Origin: Roseiarcus sp963748545
Lineage (GTDB): Bacteria > Pseudomonadota > Alphaproteobacteria > Rhizobiales > Beijerinckiaceae
Direction: 5' to 3'
Assembly (NCBI GenBank): GCA_963748545.1
Contig: CAVVJO010000035.1
Span: 434,001-498,000 of the forward strand
Length of the DNA: 64,000 bases
The notes below the pieces were generated by a model. The model searched no databases. It had not been told where the DNA came from and was given only the letters and a program-made list of their open reading frames with translations. Numbering within the stretch: position 1 is the stretch's first letter; each line of letters begins with the position of its first letter. Position numbers and translations under genes: made by a program. This document shows, in pieces, positions 44,489 to 53,618 of the stretch.

Positions 44489-45188
44489 GCTGCTGCGCAT
44501 AGAAGGCTTGAGCGCCGGCTATGGCGAGGCGCGCGTCATCCAGGGGATCGACTTCGCCCTCGAGGACGGGCGGTCGTTGGCGCTGCTCGGCCGCAACGGC
44601 GTCGGCAAGACCACCCTGATCGACACGATCATCGGCGTCACCACCCGATTTGCTGGAAAAATCTGGCTCGGCGGCGCGGAGATCACGCCGCTCACCCCGC
44701 ACGCCCGCGCGAGGGCCGGAATCGGCTGGACGCCGCAGGAACGCAACATTTTCCGCTCGCTGACGGTCGAGGAGAATCTGACGGCCGTCGCGGCGCCCGG
44801 CCCCTGGACGGTGGAACGCGTCTACGGTCTGTTCCCGCGCCTGCAGGAGCGGCGAACCAACGGCGGCCGGCAACTTTCCGGGGGCGAGCAGCAGATGCTG
44901 GCGATCGGTCGCGCCTTGATGCTGAACCCGCGCCTGCTGCTCCTCGACGAGCCGACCGAAGGCCTCGCGCCAATCATCGTCGACGAGCTGCTTGCGGCGC
45001 TGCGAGCGCTCGCCCGCGAAGGCCTGTCGATGATCATCGTCGAGCAGAAGCCCAAGAAGATCCTGCCATTCACAGACCACGCCATCGTGCTCGACCGCGG
45101 CGCGATCGCCCACGACGCGCCGAGCTCCGAGTTGCTCGCAGATCCCGCGGCGCTCGATGCGCATTTAACCGCGACAAAGAAGGGGTGA
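44481..45188 (+). CDS. LivF-type ABC ATPase
   Basis: 235-residue second ATP-binding subunit. Walker A LLGRNGVGKTTLIDTIIG near 35, Q-loop in GWTPQERNIFRSLTVEENL, signature QLSGGEQQMLAIGRALMLNP and Walker B LLLLDEPTEGLAP. A typical LivF ends in an ATP-binding switch IIVEQKPKKILPFTDHAIVL. Start ATG 44481 overlaps livG by 8 bp. Confidence 0.93.
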   Translation: MAELLRIEGLSAGYGEARVIQGIDFALEDGRSLALLGRNGVGKTTLIDTIIGVTTRFAGKIWLGGAEITPLTPHARARAGIGWTPQERNIFRSLTVEENLTAVAAPGPWTVERVYGLFPRLQERRTNGGRQLSGGEQQMLAIGRALMLNPRLLLLDEPTEGLAPIIVDELLAALRALAREGLSMIIVEQKPKKILPFTDHAIVLDRGAIAHDAPSSELLADPAALDAHLTATKKG

Positions 45189-45318
45189 TCCTCCGCCGCC
45201 GAAGCGAGGGACTCCCGAGGCCTAAGTCGAAGGCCCTGCAAAGCCGGAGTTGGCTGCGGTCCCGGAAACCGATAAAACGGTCCGCGGTCTGTCTTGTTGG
45301 GGCGCGGGGAACGACACA

Positions 45319-45777
45319 ATGGGGCACAAAGAAGCGGCGGCGACCGACTCGGACGACTCCGGAGCCTCGGAGGCTCGCGATTCCGGTCTCGTCTCGATCC
45401 GCGTCCAAAAGGACCAGGCTCCGACTTCGGACCTCGCGTCGAATGTCGCCGGAGGCGCCCGCGATGCGGCTCTCGATCTCGCGCACAGGGGCGTCGACGC
45501 CGCCTCGGCGGTCTCGGCGCAGGCCGCCGACCTCGTGTCGCATGCGGCTGACCGGGCGGCGAGGTCCGCAAGCGACTTGGCTTCGAATGTCGCCGGAGGG
45601 GTTCGCGGGGTTGCCGGCGATCTGGCCGACAGGGGCGCCGACGCGGCCTCTGCGGTCACGGCCCGGGCGCAGTCGCTCGCCGCTCAACTCGAGGCCGCGG
45701 CGCGGCGAAACCCGATCGGCGCGATCCTCGCGGCCTTCGCGATCGGGGCCGTGATCGGCCTGCGGAGGAGACGTTGA
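45319..45777 (+). CDS. YqjD/ElaB-like membrane-anchored protein with an internal repeat
   Basis: 152 residues. Residues 37-66 and 85-114 repeat each other (SDLASNVAGG ... GVDAASAVSAQA and GADAASAVTARA), period 48 residues. It ends with one membrane helix (IGAILAAFAIGAVIGL) and Arg-Arg-Arg, the hallmark of the DUF883 ElaB/YqjD group, which tethers ribosomes to the inner membrane in stationary phase in E. coli. It is followed by a YqjE-type gene with TGATG overlap, matching the E. coli yqjD-yqjE order. Confidence 0.75.
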   Translation: MGHKEAAATDSDDSGASEARDSGLVSIRVQKDQAPTSDLASNVAGGARDAALDLAHRGVDAASAVSAQAADLVSHAADRAARSASDLASNVAGGVRGVAGDLADRGADAASAVTARAQSLAAQLEAAARRNPIGAILAAFAIGAVIGLRRRR

Positions 45778-46436
45778 TGCTGTTCCAGATCTTGAAGGCG
45801 ATGGGGCTCGACGTTCCCGCGCAGATCAATGCGCTGAAGGCGGACCTCGACCAGCGCGTAGAGGGCGCCGCCTCGCAGGTCGGACAGGCGGCTCAGCAGG
45901 CCGCCGTGATGGCGGCTCTGTACGTGCTCGCCGGCATCGCGGCGCTGCTGGCGATTGGGGTTGCGTTGCTCGCGGTCGGGTGGTGGGTGAGCGACCACTA
46001 CGGCGTCCCGGCGGGGTTGGGCGTCGTATTTGTCCTTCTCGTTGTCGCCACGGCCATCCTGGCGATCGTCGCGCAGGGGCGAAGCCGGTCGCTGGCGATC
46101 CATGCGGCGAAGGCGCCGCAGGCGCTCTTTGGCTCGACACGAGCCGTTTCAGACGCAGGGGTCGCCGCGCCTGCGCCCCCGTCTCCGGCCGCGACCGCGG
46201 CTCAGAACCCTTCGACGAGCGGTCTCGTCGAGCCGTTGGCCGCTCTGCTGACCACCGCGGGAGGCGGCCGGGCGATCGCCGCGGAACTCCTTGGAGGTCT
46301 CGACGGAGCCGGGCCGGCCAAGCAGACGCTCGACCGAGCCGCCGCCGCCATCCGTAGCGGCGACCGCTCCAGCCTCTTCGCCGTTCTCGGCGGGGCCGCG
46401 GTTCTCGGCTTTCTGCTCACGCGCCAAAGGCCATAG
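45777..46436 (+). CDS. YqjE-like phage-holin-superfamily membrane protein
   Basis: 219 residues. An N-terminal amphipathic part (FQILKAMGLDVPAQINALKA) is followed by two membrane segments (AVMAALYVLAGIAALLAIGV and GLGVVFVLLVVATAILAIVA), the DUF1469/Act-type layout, then a long Ala-Pro-rich tail and a final helix near 205 (AVLGGAAVLGFLLTR). RBS GGAGGAG precedes ATG 45777. Function not known; the C-terminal extension is longer than E. coli YqjE. Confidence 0.7.
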   Translation: MLFQILKAMGLDVPAQINALKADLDQRVEGAASQVGQAAQQAAVMAALYVLAGIAALLAIGVALLAVGWWVSDHYGVPAGLGVVFVLLVVATAILAIVAQGRSRSLAIHAAKAPQALFGSTRAVSDAGVAAPAPPSPAATAAQNPSTSGLVEPLAALLTTAGGGRAIAAELLGGLDGAGPAKQTLDRAAAAIRSGDRSSLFAVLGGAAVLGFLLTRQRP

Positions 46437-46477
46437 TTGTCATTGCGAAGCGACGCGAGTCGGCGCGCGCTTCCCCC

Positions 46478-47698
46478 TCACCGCCCGACGGCGGGCTGCG
46501 CGCCGACAAGCTCGGCCAAAGTCCGCTCGTCCAATCCCATATCGGCGAGGCTGGGCATGGCGTTGCGGCCGCGATAACGCGTCCGGCGCGAAGCCAGGCG
46601 CCCTATGCCGCTTTCGGCCTCGGGGGTCACGGGCAAATCACAACGCCCGTAAATGCGGTGGATGACCGCGAGCGGATCCGCAGTCAGCTCGGTATAATCC
46701 ACATCGACGAATCGGTCCGCCAGTTCCGGGCGGGCGGCGCGAAACCGCGTGAGACGGTCCGTCATTCCGGCCAGCACCCGCGCCTCGCGCTCGGCCAGTT
46801 GCAGCGGATCGCCCGGCGGCTCGTAAAGCCCCCGCAAGACCCGGTTCAAATGGATCGAGGATTTCAAAACCTGCAGCGGGTCGCGATGCGTGTGGATAAC
46901 CAGCGCGTCCGGGAAGACGGAAAACAGGGCCTCCAGCCCGTAGACGTGGTCCGGGGCTTTCAACACCCAACGCCTGACCCGCTGATCCCTCTGCAGGAAT
47001 TCCAGAAAGCGCCTTTCCCATTGATAAACCGGGGTCAAGTCAGACGCCCGCAGAAAGGCCTCGTAAGAAGGCACCCGGCAACTCGACACGAACTCTTCGG
47101 ACGCCAAACAGTAGCTATGAATGGCGACGCACTCGTGGGGCGTCCGGGCGCGCAGAGGATAAACGGCGTCGGCTCCCGGCGAGAGCCTGCGAAACCACCA
47201 TAGAGACGTCGCGGCGTTCCAGACACGTCGGTCCCGCCAGCCTCTGTCCGGCTCGTTCGCACGGACGGGAACCATAATTTCCCACGCTCGGGGCGCCCTC
47301 AAGCCGGGGTCGGCGGCCAGCAATTCGTGAAGAAAGGTCGAACCGCTGCGCGGCGTTCCGGTGATGAAAATCGGCCGCGCGATCGGAGACGGCTCGACGC
47401 GGCCCTGAGGCGGGTCTTTCCAAGCGTCGACAAGTCTCAACCGGGTCTTCAACAGATCCAGAATATGCATTCGCATCAGGAACCGCCCGACCTGATGCAG
47501 GTTCGCTTCCCGCTCCAAGCTCTCGGCAAGGACGGACAAGGCCTCTTCAATGGGCGGGTCGCCGAAATCCTGCAGGCCAGTCGCACGGCGCGCCTTGGCG
47601 CACAAAGCCTCGGAGTCGAAAGGCCACAGGCGCCGCGCCCAATCCTCATGGGCAGTTGGCGCATCTGAGTCTAACGTAACGGCGCGGCCTTTTTTCAT
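46478..47698 (-). CDS. PAPS-dependent sulfotransferase family protein
   Basis: 406 residues of the sulfotransferase_3 type. The 5'-phosphosulfate loop ITGTPRSGSTFLHELLAAD is near residue 116. A second PAPS-binding region (LVIHTHRDPLQVLKSSIHLN) near 260 and FVDVDYTELTADPLAVIHRI near 350 are clear. No membrane anchor. It probably sulfates a lipid, glycan or peptide; the partner is unknown. It converges with the membrane pair and diverges from HpnL-like gene. Confidence 0.85.
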   Translation of the reverse strand: MKKGRAVTLDSDAPTAHEDWARRLWPFDSEALCAKARRATGLQDFGDPPIEEALSVLAESLEREANLHQVGRFLMRMHILDLLKTRLRLVDAWKDPPQGRVEPSPIARPIFITGTPRSGSTFLHELLAADPGLRAPRAWEIMVPVRANEPDRGWRDRRVWNAATSLWWFRRLSPGADAVYPLRARTPHECVAIHSYCLASEEFVSSCRVPSYEAFLRASDLTPVYQWERRFLEFLQRDQRVRRWVLKAPDHVYGLEALFSVFPDALVIHTHRDPLQVLKSSIHLNRVLRGLYEPPGDPLQLAEREARVLAGMTDRLTRFRAARPELADRFVDVDYTELTADPLAVIHRIYGRCDLPVTPEAESGIGRLASRRTRYRGRNAMPSLADMGLDERTLAELVGAQPAVGR

Positions 47699-48031
47699 CA
47701 CCTGTCTTTTCCCGTGTCCACGCCCAAAGTCCGCCGCCTTTCGACAGCGAATGCTCCCGAGACGCTGGCGATTTCCGTCGACGCCGAGCGCCCCCGGCCT
47801 TTTAGGCGCATATCCAATCGGATCACAATTCGTCCGTATCGTGTCAGCCGGCCCGCCTATCGACGGCGTTTGCGAGCGTGCGCCGCGCTCGCGCAAGCGG
47901 CGATGCGATTGCCCGGCTGGACTCGGATGAGCTAGACCGGTGCAAAATCGACCGTCCGCCGCTCCATTGGATTTGGGGCGAAGCTCAACGGTCCGCCTCG
48001 GGTCAACTCAGGGAACTCCTCCATCTCAACC
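47699..48031. other. Divergent region between sulfotransferase and HpnL-like gene
   Basis: 333 bp with no recognised gene. The frame read by the HpnL-like protein is open upstream to 47936, so a longer N-terminus of that protein cannot be excluded. No hairpin or conserved motif was found. Confidence 0.45.
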
Positions 48032-49013
48032 GTGCTCACCGCCGCCGGCGTCGCCGGCCTCGTACTTGTCGGCATGCTGATTGTCAGCAGCGGCGCCGAC
48101 CAGGTGGCGCACGCCATGCTAACCCTTGGCTGGCGCCTGGCGCCCATCACTCTTTTCCACCTTATACCCCTTGGATTGGCCGCACTCTCATGGCGGCAAC
48201 TGATGGCGCCGGCTGGTCGACTGAGCATCGCGAGCGCCTGCTGGATCCGCTGGATCCGAGAATCCGATCAATAATCTGTTGCCGGTCGCCAGCATCGGCG
48301 GCGACGTTGCGGGCGTGCGGCTGACTCATCTGCGTGGGGTCGGAAGCGCAGAAGCCGCCGCCAGCGTCGTCGTGGACACCACGGTCGGCGTGGTGACCCA
48401 GTTGGCCTTCGTCTCGGCGGGCGTGACTTTGCTGATGATCCGCTCGACCGACGTCGCCGCGCTTCTGGCGGCGCGGGTTGTCTTGATCGGCGTAGCCGGT
48501 TTTGTCGTGGCGCTGACGCTTTTCGTGTGGCTGCAGCATCGGAACATGGCTGTCGCTTTGACCGGGGTCGTGCGCCGCCTGATTCCCGAGGACTGGCGAT
48601 CCGTCGTGGCGGATCGCGCTTCGGCGATCGACGACGAGGTTGTGGCGACCTACCGGCGGCGGCCCGCCCTCGTGCGCGCCGGCGTTTTGCGCTTGGCCAC
48701 CTGGATCACCGGAGCCGGGGAAGTCTGGTTGATCACGTATTTTCTGGGTCGGTCCCTTTCGTTAATCGACGCTTTGATCCTGGAAAGCCTGGGGAACGGA
48801 GTTTACGCTGCGGCGTTCATCGTTCCGGGCGCGCTCGGCGTGCTCGAGGGCGGCTACGTTATGTTCGGCGCGCTGTTCGGGTTGCCGGCGGACATTTCGC
48901 TGACGATTTCGCTATCGAAGCGCGTGCGCGAACTGCTCTTGGGGCTTCCCGGTCTGCTTGCCTGGCAATGGGCGGAGACTCGGGGCCTGTGGCGTCGAAA
49001 GACCTCGCCTTGA
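48032..49013 (+). CDS. HpnL-type (lysylphosphatidylglycerol synthase-like) membrane protein, one-base frameshift near 48264
   Basis: 326 residues after correction, polytopic. Resembles the hopanoid-associated HpnL: RWIRESINNLLPVASIGGDV and SIASACWIRWI in the first half, then LRGVGSAEAAASVVVDTTVG and GVLEGGYVMFGALFGLPADI. The sequence turns frame at CC 48264-48265; dropping one C gives RESINNLLP. GTG 48032 is the first plausible start; the true start may lie up to 95 bases upstream. Likely a flippase or lipid transporter. Confidence 0.72.
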
Positions 49014-49177
49014 TTGGGTCGCAATCGAGGCCTGCAACGCGTCCCATATCGATGAGGTCGAGGGTCGCGGCCGGGAAGTCGCCGCTCCTTCCGGACGTCG
49101 AACAGGAGGATCCCGTCCAAATGTGAAGCTCAGGAAGAATTTGACTTGAGGACGAGTTGTCGCGAGGACTTAGACCC

Positions 49178-50362
49178 ATGATCACCGATAATCAGGATGT
49201 CCGAGAACGCGTTGCGCCCGAGAAGGCCGCCGACCGCGCGAACGCGGAGGTCCGCGGCCCCGTGGTCAAGCCCCGGAAATCCGCTTGGCGCCTCGTCGGC
49301 GAGGTGCTTGATCACGGCGGACCCGGATACTTGCAATTCGCCATCACCAACATCTGCAACGCCCGTTGTGACTTTTGCGGGTTCGCGGTGGACAGGTTCA
49401 ACCCGAGCCACCGCCGCTCGGTCTCCCTGAAAGAGGCTCGCGATGTGATTGACATCGCGGTCAAGAACCACATCGGTTATTTGCTCTTCGTCGGCGGCGA
49501 ACCGCTCGCGCACAAGGACCTTCGCGCCATGGTGCGCTACGCCGCCGAGCGGGGCGTTCGCCCGATGATTTGCACGAACGGTTCCCTCTGGACCGAACAA
49601 AACATGCGGGGCTTCGCAGAGGACGGCTTGAGCAGCGTGATCATGTCGATCAACTCGCACGACGTAGCGCGGCACGACCAGAACCGCGGACTGCCGGAAC
49701 TTTGCCGCAAGATCAAGCGAGCCAACGAAGTGTTCGCCAGTCTGGGCGTCCAAACCACCGCCAGCGTCACCGTCAGCCGTTTGATCGATGACTACGAAAA
49801 GCTGCCGGAGTTCTTGCAGTCCCTCGGATTTTCCAGTTGCACGTTCAGCTATCCGCTGACCAGCCTCAATTCCAGCTATCTCAGTTTCAGCAATTCAAAA
49901 CTGGTGAGTTACACGACCGAGGAATTGATCGACGTTTTCGAGAAGATCAAGGCGATGAAGGCGCGCAGCGGCTATCCCGTTGTCAACCCAGTGGAATCGC
50001 TGACGGAAATGCAACGCCATTTGCGCAAGGAGCCGGAGCGGTTCGGTTGTCTCGGCGGACACAAGTATTTCTATCTCGACTGGAATCTCGATCTCTACCG
50101 CTGTCATGCCTGGGACAAGCCGATTTGCAACATTTACGATTTCGACGAGACCAAGCTGATCCGCGACGGCTGCACCAAATGCATGATCGACTGCTACCGC
50201 GATCCCAGCGTTCTTCAATTCGTGGCGATCAGCGCCAGCGACGCTTGGAACAACCTCAAAAAAGGGAAGCTCGGCGCAGCTGCCGGGAATGTCTTCGACC
50301 GACGCAATCTCACCTCGTTGCGGGCGGTGTGGGAAGACAGAAAATGGATCGGCAAGGTGTGA
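49178..50362 (+). CDS. Radical SAM protein with SPASM-like Cys-rich C-terminus
   Basis: 394 residues, function not recognised. A CxxxCxxC cluster motif (CNARCDFC, Cys60, 64, 67) binds the SAM [4Fe-4S] cluster; LFVGGEPLAHKDL near 105 is the GGE motif. The C-terminal 100 residues hold six more Cys between 290 and 340 (FGCLGGHK, YRCHAW, ICNIYDF, CTKCMIDC), which could ligate auxiliary clusters. ATG 49178 is preceded by GAGGA. It follows the HpnL-like gene and precedes rimP. Possibly modifies a peptide or lipid. Confidence 0.82.
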   Translation: MITDNQDVRERVAPEKAADRANAEVRGPVVKPRKSAWRLVGEVLDHGGPGYLQFAITNICNARCDFCGFAVDRFNPSHRRSVSLKEARDVIDIAVKNHIGYLLFVGGEPLAHKDLRAMVRYAAERGVRPMICTNGSLWTEQNMRGFAEDGLSSVIMSINSHDVARHDQNRGLPELCRKIKRANEVFASLGVQTTASVTVSRLIDDYEKLPEFLQSLGFSSCTFSYPLTSLNSSYLSFSNSKLVSYTTEELIDVFEKIKAMKARSGYPVVNPVESLTEMQRHLRKEPERFGCLGGHKYFYLDWNLDLYRCHAWDKPICNIYDFDETKLIRDGCTKCMIDCYRDPSVLQFVAISASDAWNNLKKGKLGAAAGNVFDRRNLTSLRAVWEDRKWIGKV

Positions 50363-50428
50363 CGGATCGGGTCGCGCCCCGCGTTTTTCCGCCCGCCGAG
50401 GATGGAATGGCAGCCGGATGGTTTGTTC

Positions 50429-50457
50429 TTGCGCCGACGGAAACCTTGTACTATATG
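50429..50457 (+). promoter_or_regulatory. Candidate sigma-70 promoter of the rimP-nusA operon
   Basis: TTGCGC at 50429-50434 and TATATG at 50452-50457, spacing 17. The start site would lie about 95 bp before rimP, leaving a leader that contains the attenuator-like hairpin. Confidence 0.4.
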
Positions 50458-50511
50458 GGGCTGAACAGTGTCTCATAGCCTTCGGTCAGGATTGATAGAA
50501 GGTCGTTTTGA

Positions 50512-50542
50512 GAGTGGGCCCGACCGGGACCCGCTCTTTTTT
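50512..50542 (+). promoter_or_regulatory. Attenuator-like terminator in the rimP leader
   Basis: Stem from 50512 to 50536 (GAGTGGGCCC ... GGGACCCGCTC with one G-U and one mismatch) followed immediately by six T (50537-50542), 16 bp before the rimP start codon. It fits a premature terminator controlling the operon that encodes NusA itself. I recall a conserved rimP leader described in alphaproteobacteria; identity to that family is not tested. Confidence 0.65.
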
Positions 50543-50557
50543 ATTGTCCAGAGGTCC

Positions 50558-51301
50558 ATGGTCGAGTTGACGTCACTTGAATCCAACGGCGCGGCGGAAG
50601 CGCTCGATGAGCCGCGCCTGATCGAGGATGCCGGCGCGGCCATGCGCATTGGCCGGATCGCAGCGCCGGTGCTGCGCGATCTCGGCCTTCGGCTGGTGCG
50701 GGTGAAGATTTCTGCGGCCGCTGGCTCGACTGTGCAGATCATGGCGGAGCGGCCCGACGGGACGATGACGATCGACGATTGCGAACGGGCGAGCGATGCG
50801 CTGTCGCCGGTCTTCGACGCCGCGGACATCATGTCGCAGGCTTACCGGCTCGAACTATCGTCGCCCGGCATCGATCGTCCGCTCGTGCGCCGAAGCGATT
50901 TCGAGCGCGCGGTCGGTCACGAGGCGAAGTTCGAAATGGCGACCCCGGTCAATGGCCGAAAGCGCTTCCGCGGTCGGATCGAGGCCATCGAAGCAGGTCC
51001 TAACGGGCCTGCCGTCCGGCTCGCAGTCCTCGCCGACGACAAGAGCGAGGGCCACAAGGGTGAGACTCTTGTCGAGCTGGCGCTGTCCGCGATGGGCGAC
51101 GCCCGGCTGGTTCTGACCGACGATCTGATCCGCGCCACGCTTCGGCGGGAGAAGGCGGCGCTCAAACAGGCCAAACGCGGGCCAGCCGAGCGCAAGCCCA
51201 ACACGAACACGTCAATGGCGAAAGTGAAACGCAAAGCCGCCGCCCGCGGCGCGGCCGACGAGCCGATCGGGCCTGATCAAGGAGACAGCAATGGCCGTTA
51301 G
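50558..51301 (+). CDS. rimP: Ribosome maturation factor RimP
   Basis: Helps assemble the 30S subunit (S12 region). 247 residues, longer than usual because of a basic C-terminal tail (KQAKRGPAERKPNTNTSMAK). The core has LGLRLVRVKISAAAGSTVQI, TIDDCERASDALSPVFDAAD and YRLELSSPGIDRPLVRRSDF, the RimP signature. ATG 50558 opens the operon. Its 3' end overlaps nusA by 11 bases. Confidence 0.96.
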   Translation: MVELTSLESNGAAEALDEPRLIEDAGAAMRIGRIAAPVLRDLGLRLVRVKISAAAGSTVQIMAERPDGTMTIDDCERASDALSPVFDAADIMSQAYRLELSSPGIDRPLVRRSDFERAVGHEAKFEMATPVNGRKRFRGRIEAIEAGPNGPAVRLAVLADDKSEGHKGETLVELALSAMGDARLVLTDDLIRATLRREKAALKQAKRGPAERKPNTNTSMAKVKRKAAARGAADEPIGPDQGDSNGR

Positions 51302-52877
51302 CGCCAACCAACTCGAACTCTTGCAGATCGTCGACGCGGTCGCGCGCGAGAAGTCGATCGACCGCACCATCGTGCTCGCGTCGATGGAGGACGCGATGCA
51401 AAAGGCCGCGCGCTCGCGCTACGGCCAGGAAACCGATGTCCACGCCGAGATCAATCCGAAGACCGGCGAGATCCGCTTCACGCGACATCTGCTCGTGGTC
51501 GACCGGGTCGAGAACGACGCGATTGAAATTTCACTCTTCGACGCGCAGCGCAAGAACCCCTCGGCGCAGATCGGCGACATGATCTCCAAGTCGCTGCCGC
51601 CGTTCGACTACGGACGCATTCCCGCTCAGGCCTCAAAGCAGGTGCTGGTGCAGAAAATCCGCGAGGCCGAGCGCGACAAGCAGTACGAGGTGTTCAAGGA
51701 CCGGATCGGCGAGATCATCAACGGGGCCGTCAAGCGGGTCGAATACGGCAACGTGGTGGTCGACCTTGGCGGCGCCGGCGGAGAAGCGGTGGTTCGCCGA
51801 GACGAGCTGATCCCGCGCGAAATGTTTCGCCCTGGCGACCGCATCCGCGCCTATGTCTATGACGTGCGCCGAGAAGCGCGCGGGCCGCAGATCTTTCTGT
51901 CGCGCACGCATCCGCAGTTTACGGCGAAGCTGTTCACCCAGGAAGTGCCCGAGATTTACGACGGCATCGTCGAGGTGCGGGCGGTGGCGCGCGACCCCGG
52001 CTCGCGGGCCAAGATCGCCGTCACCTCCAACAATTCGTCGATCGATCCGGTCGGCGCCTGCGTCGGCATGCGTGGTTCGCGCGTGCAGGCGGTGGTCAAC
52101 GAACTCCAGGGTGAGAAGATCGACATCATTCCCTGGTCGCCCGACGCCGCAACCTTCATCGTCAATGCGCTGCAACCGGCCGAGGTTATGAAAGTGGTGC
52201 TCGACGAGGACTCGACCCGGATCGAGGTCGTCGTTCCCGACGATCAGCTCTCGCTGGCGATCGGGCGACGCGGGCAGAATGTCCGCCTCGCCTCGCAACT
52301 CACCGGCTGGGACATCGACATTCTGACGGAAGCCGAGGAATCGGAGCGCCGGCAGAAGGAATTCGCCGAGCGCACCACCCAGTTCATGGACGCGCTCGAC
52401 GTGGACGAGACGGTCGCGCAGTTGCTGGCGTCCGAGGGCTTTCGCACCGTCGAGGAAATCGCGTACGTCGAACCTCGCGAACTCGCGTTGATCGAGGGCT
52501 TTGACGACGATACTGCGGCCGAGATCCAGACGCGTGCGCAAAATCATCTCGCCGCCATCGAGGCGGAGTTGGACGAAAAGCGGAAGGCTCTGGGCGTCGC
52601 CGACGAACTGAAGGACATCGAGGGCTTGACCACTGCGATGCTCGTCAAGCTCGGCGAGAATGGCGTCAAGTCGCTCGAGGACCTCGCCGATTGCGCCAGC
52701 GACGATCTGGTCGGGTGGACGGAAGGCGATTCCGCCAAGCCCGGATACCTCGCCGGCTTCGACGTGACCCGCGCTCAGGCCGACGCCATGATCCTGGACG
52801 CGCGCGTCCGCGCCGGCTGGATCGACGCGCCTGCGCCGGAAGTCGCGCCGGACAACGAGGAAGGCGAGGCGGCCTGA
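51291..52877 (+). CDS. nusA: Transcription termination/antitermination factor NusA
   Basis: RNA polymerase-associated factor, 528 residues. N-terminal domain (VSANQLELLQIVDAVAREKS), S1 domain near 140-200 (GNVVVDLGGAGGEAVVRRDE), KH domains (VGACVGMRGSRVQAVVNELQ and LSLAIGRRGQNVRLASQLTG) and two C-terminal acidic repeats near 360-510 (LLASEGFRTVEEIAYVEPRE and GVKSLEDLADCASDDLVGWT). The C-terminal repeats mark the gammaproteobacterial/alphaproteobacterial long form. Start overlaps rimP. Confidence 0.97.
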   Translation: MAVSANQLELLQIVDAVAREKSIDRTIVLASMEDAMQKAARSRYGQETDVHAEINPKTGEIRFTRHLLVVDRVENDAIEISLFDAQRKNPSAQIGDMISKSLPPFDYGRIPAQASKQVLVQKIREAERDKQYEVFKDRIGEIINGAVKRVEYGNVVVDLGGAGGEAVVRRDELIPREMFRPGDRIRAYVYDVRREARGPQIFLSRTHPQFTAKLFTQEVPEIYDGIVEVRAVARDPGSRAKIAVTSNNSSIDPVGACVGMRGSRVQAVVNELQGEKIDIIPWSPDAATFIVNALQPAEVMKVVLDEDSTRIEVVVPDDQLSLAIGRRGQNVRLASQLTGWDIDILTEAEESERRQKEFAERTTQFMDALDVDETVAQLLASEGFRTVEEIAYVEPRELALIEGFDDDTAAEIQTRAQNHLAAIEAELDEKRKALGVADELKDIEGLTTAMLVKLGENGVKSLEDLADCASDDLVGWTEGDSAKPGYLAGFDVTRAQADAMILDARVRAGWIDAPAPEVAPDNEEGEAA

Positions 52878-52899
52878 AGGCCGTTCGAAGGATTTCGGA

Positions 52900-53616
52900 T
52901 TGCCATCGCCCGAGCGAACCGAGGATGACGGCGGGTCGGAGCGGACCTGCATTGCAACGGGGGCCAAGGGGCCGCCCGAGGCAATGCTGCGCTTCGCTCT
53001 CGGCCCGGACGGCGCGGTCGTTCCCGACATTCGGCGGAAGCTGCCCGGTCGCGGCGTTTGGACGAGCCTCAGCGCCGCGGCGGTTCGACGCGCGTCGGCC
53101 AAGGGCGCTTTCGCGCGGGCCTTTCGCGCCAAAGCCGAAGCCCGGGCCGATCTGGCGGACGCCGTGGACGCCCTTCTCGAGCGTGACGCGCTCCAGTCTC
53201 TGGCGATGGCCAACAAGGCGGGCCTTGTGCTCACCGGGGCGTTCAAGGTGGATGCGACGATCGCAGCCGGCGCGACCGCGGCCCTGATTCAGGCCTCTGA
53301 CGGCGCGGCGGACGGCGCGGCCAAACGTGAACAGGCGGTCAGGGCGCGACTCGGCGAGGCGTCCGGCGCCGTCGCCCGCATCAATCTCTTCTCATCAAGT
53401 CAATTGGATTTGGCATTGGGGAAGGCAAATGTGATACATGCTGCGCTCAAATCCGGCGCGGCGACCTCGGCCTTCCTGACGCGGGCCGAGCGGCTGCGCC
53501 GTTTTCGCGCGGACGCGGCGGACGCGGATCTCAAAACCGGCTGCGGCGACGCGTCGGACGGATGTGTGACGGCGCTTGGCCGAGCGAACGAATTGGCTGA
53601 AAAGCCAACCGATTAG
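52900..53616 (+). CDS. YlxR-family RNA-binding protein
   Basis: 238 residues. It carries a YlxR/DUF448 domain (ERTCIATGAKGPPEAMLRFA, then LPGRGVWTSLSAAAVRRASA) and an L7Ae-like second domain (MANKAGLVLTGAFKVDATIA) fused to it, the alphaproteobacterial arrangement. The TTG start at 52900 follows GAAGGA; no ATG fits better. Between nusA and infB this protein is often found; its task in RNA metabolism is not established. Confidence 0.9.
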   Translation: MPSPERTEDDGGSERTCIATGAKGPPEAMLRFALGPDGAVVPDIRRKLPGRGVWTSLSAAAVRRASAKGAFARAFRAKAEARADLADAVDALLERDALQSLAMANKAGLVLTGAFKVDATIAAGATAALIQASDGAADGAAKREQAVRARLGEASGAVARINLFSSSQLDLALGKANVIHAALKSGAATSAFLTRAERLRRFRADAADADLKTGCGDASDGCVTALGRANELAEKPTD

Positions 53617-53618
53617 GA

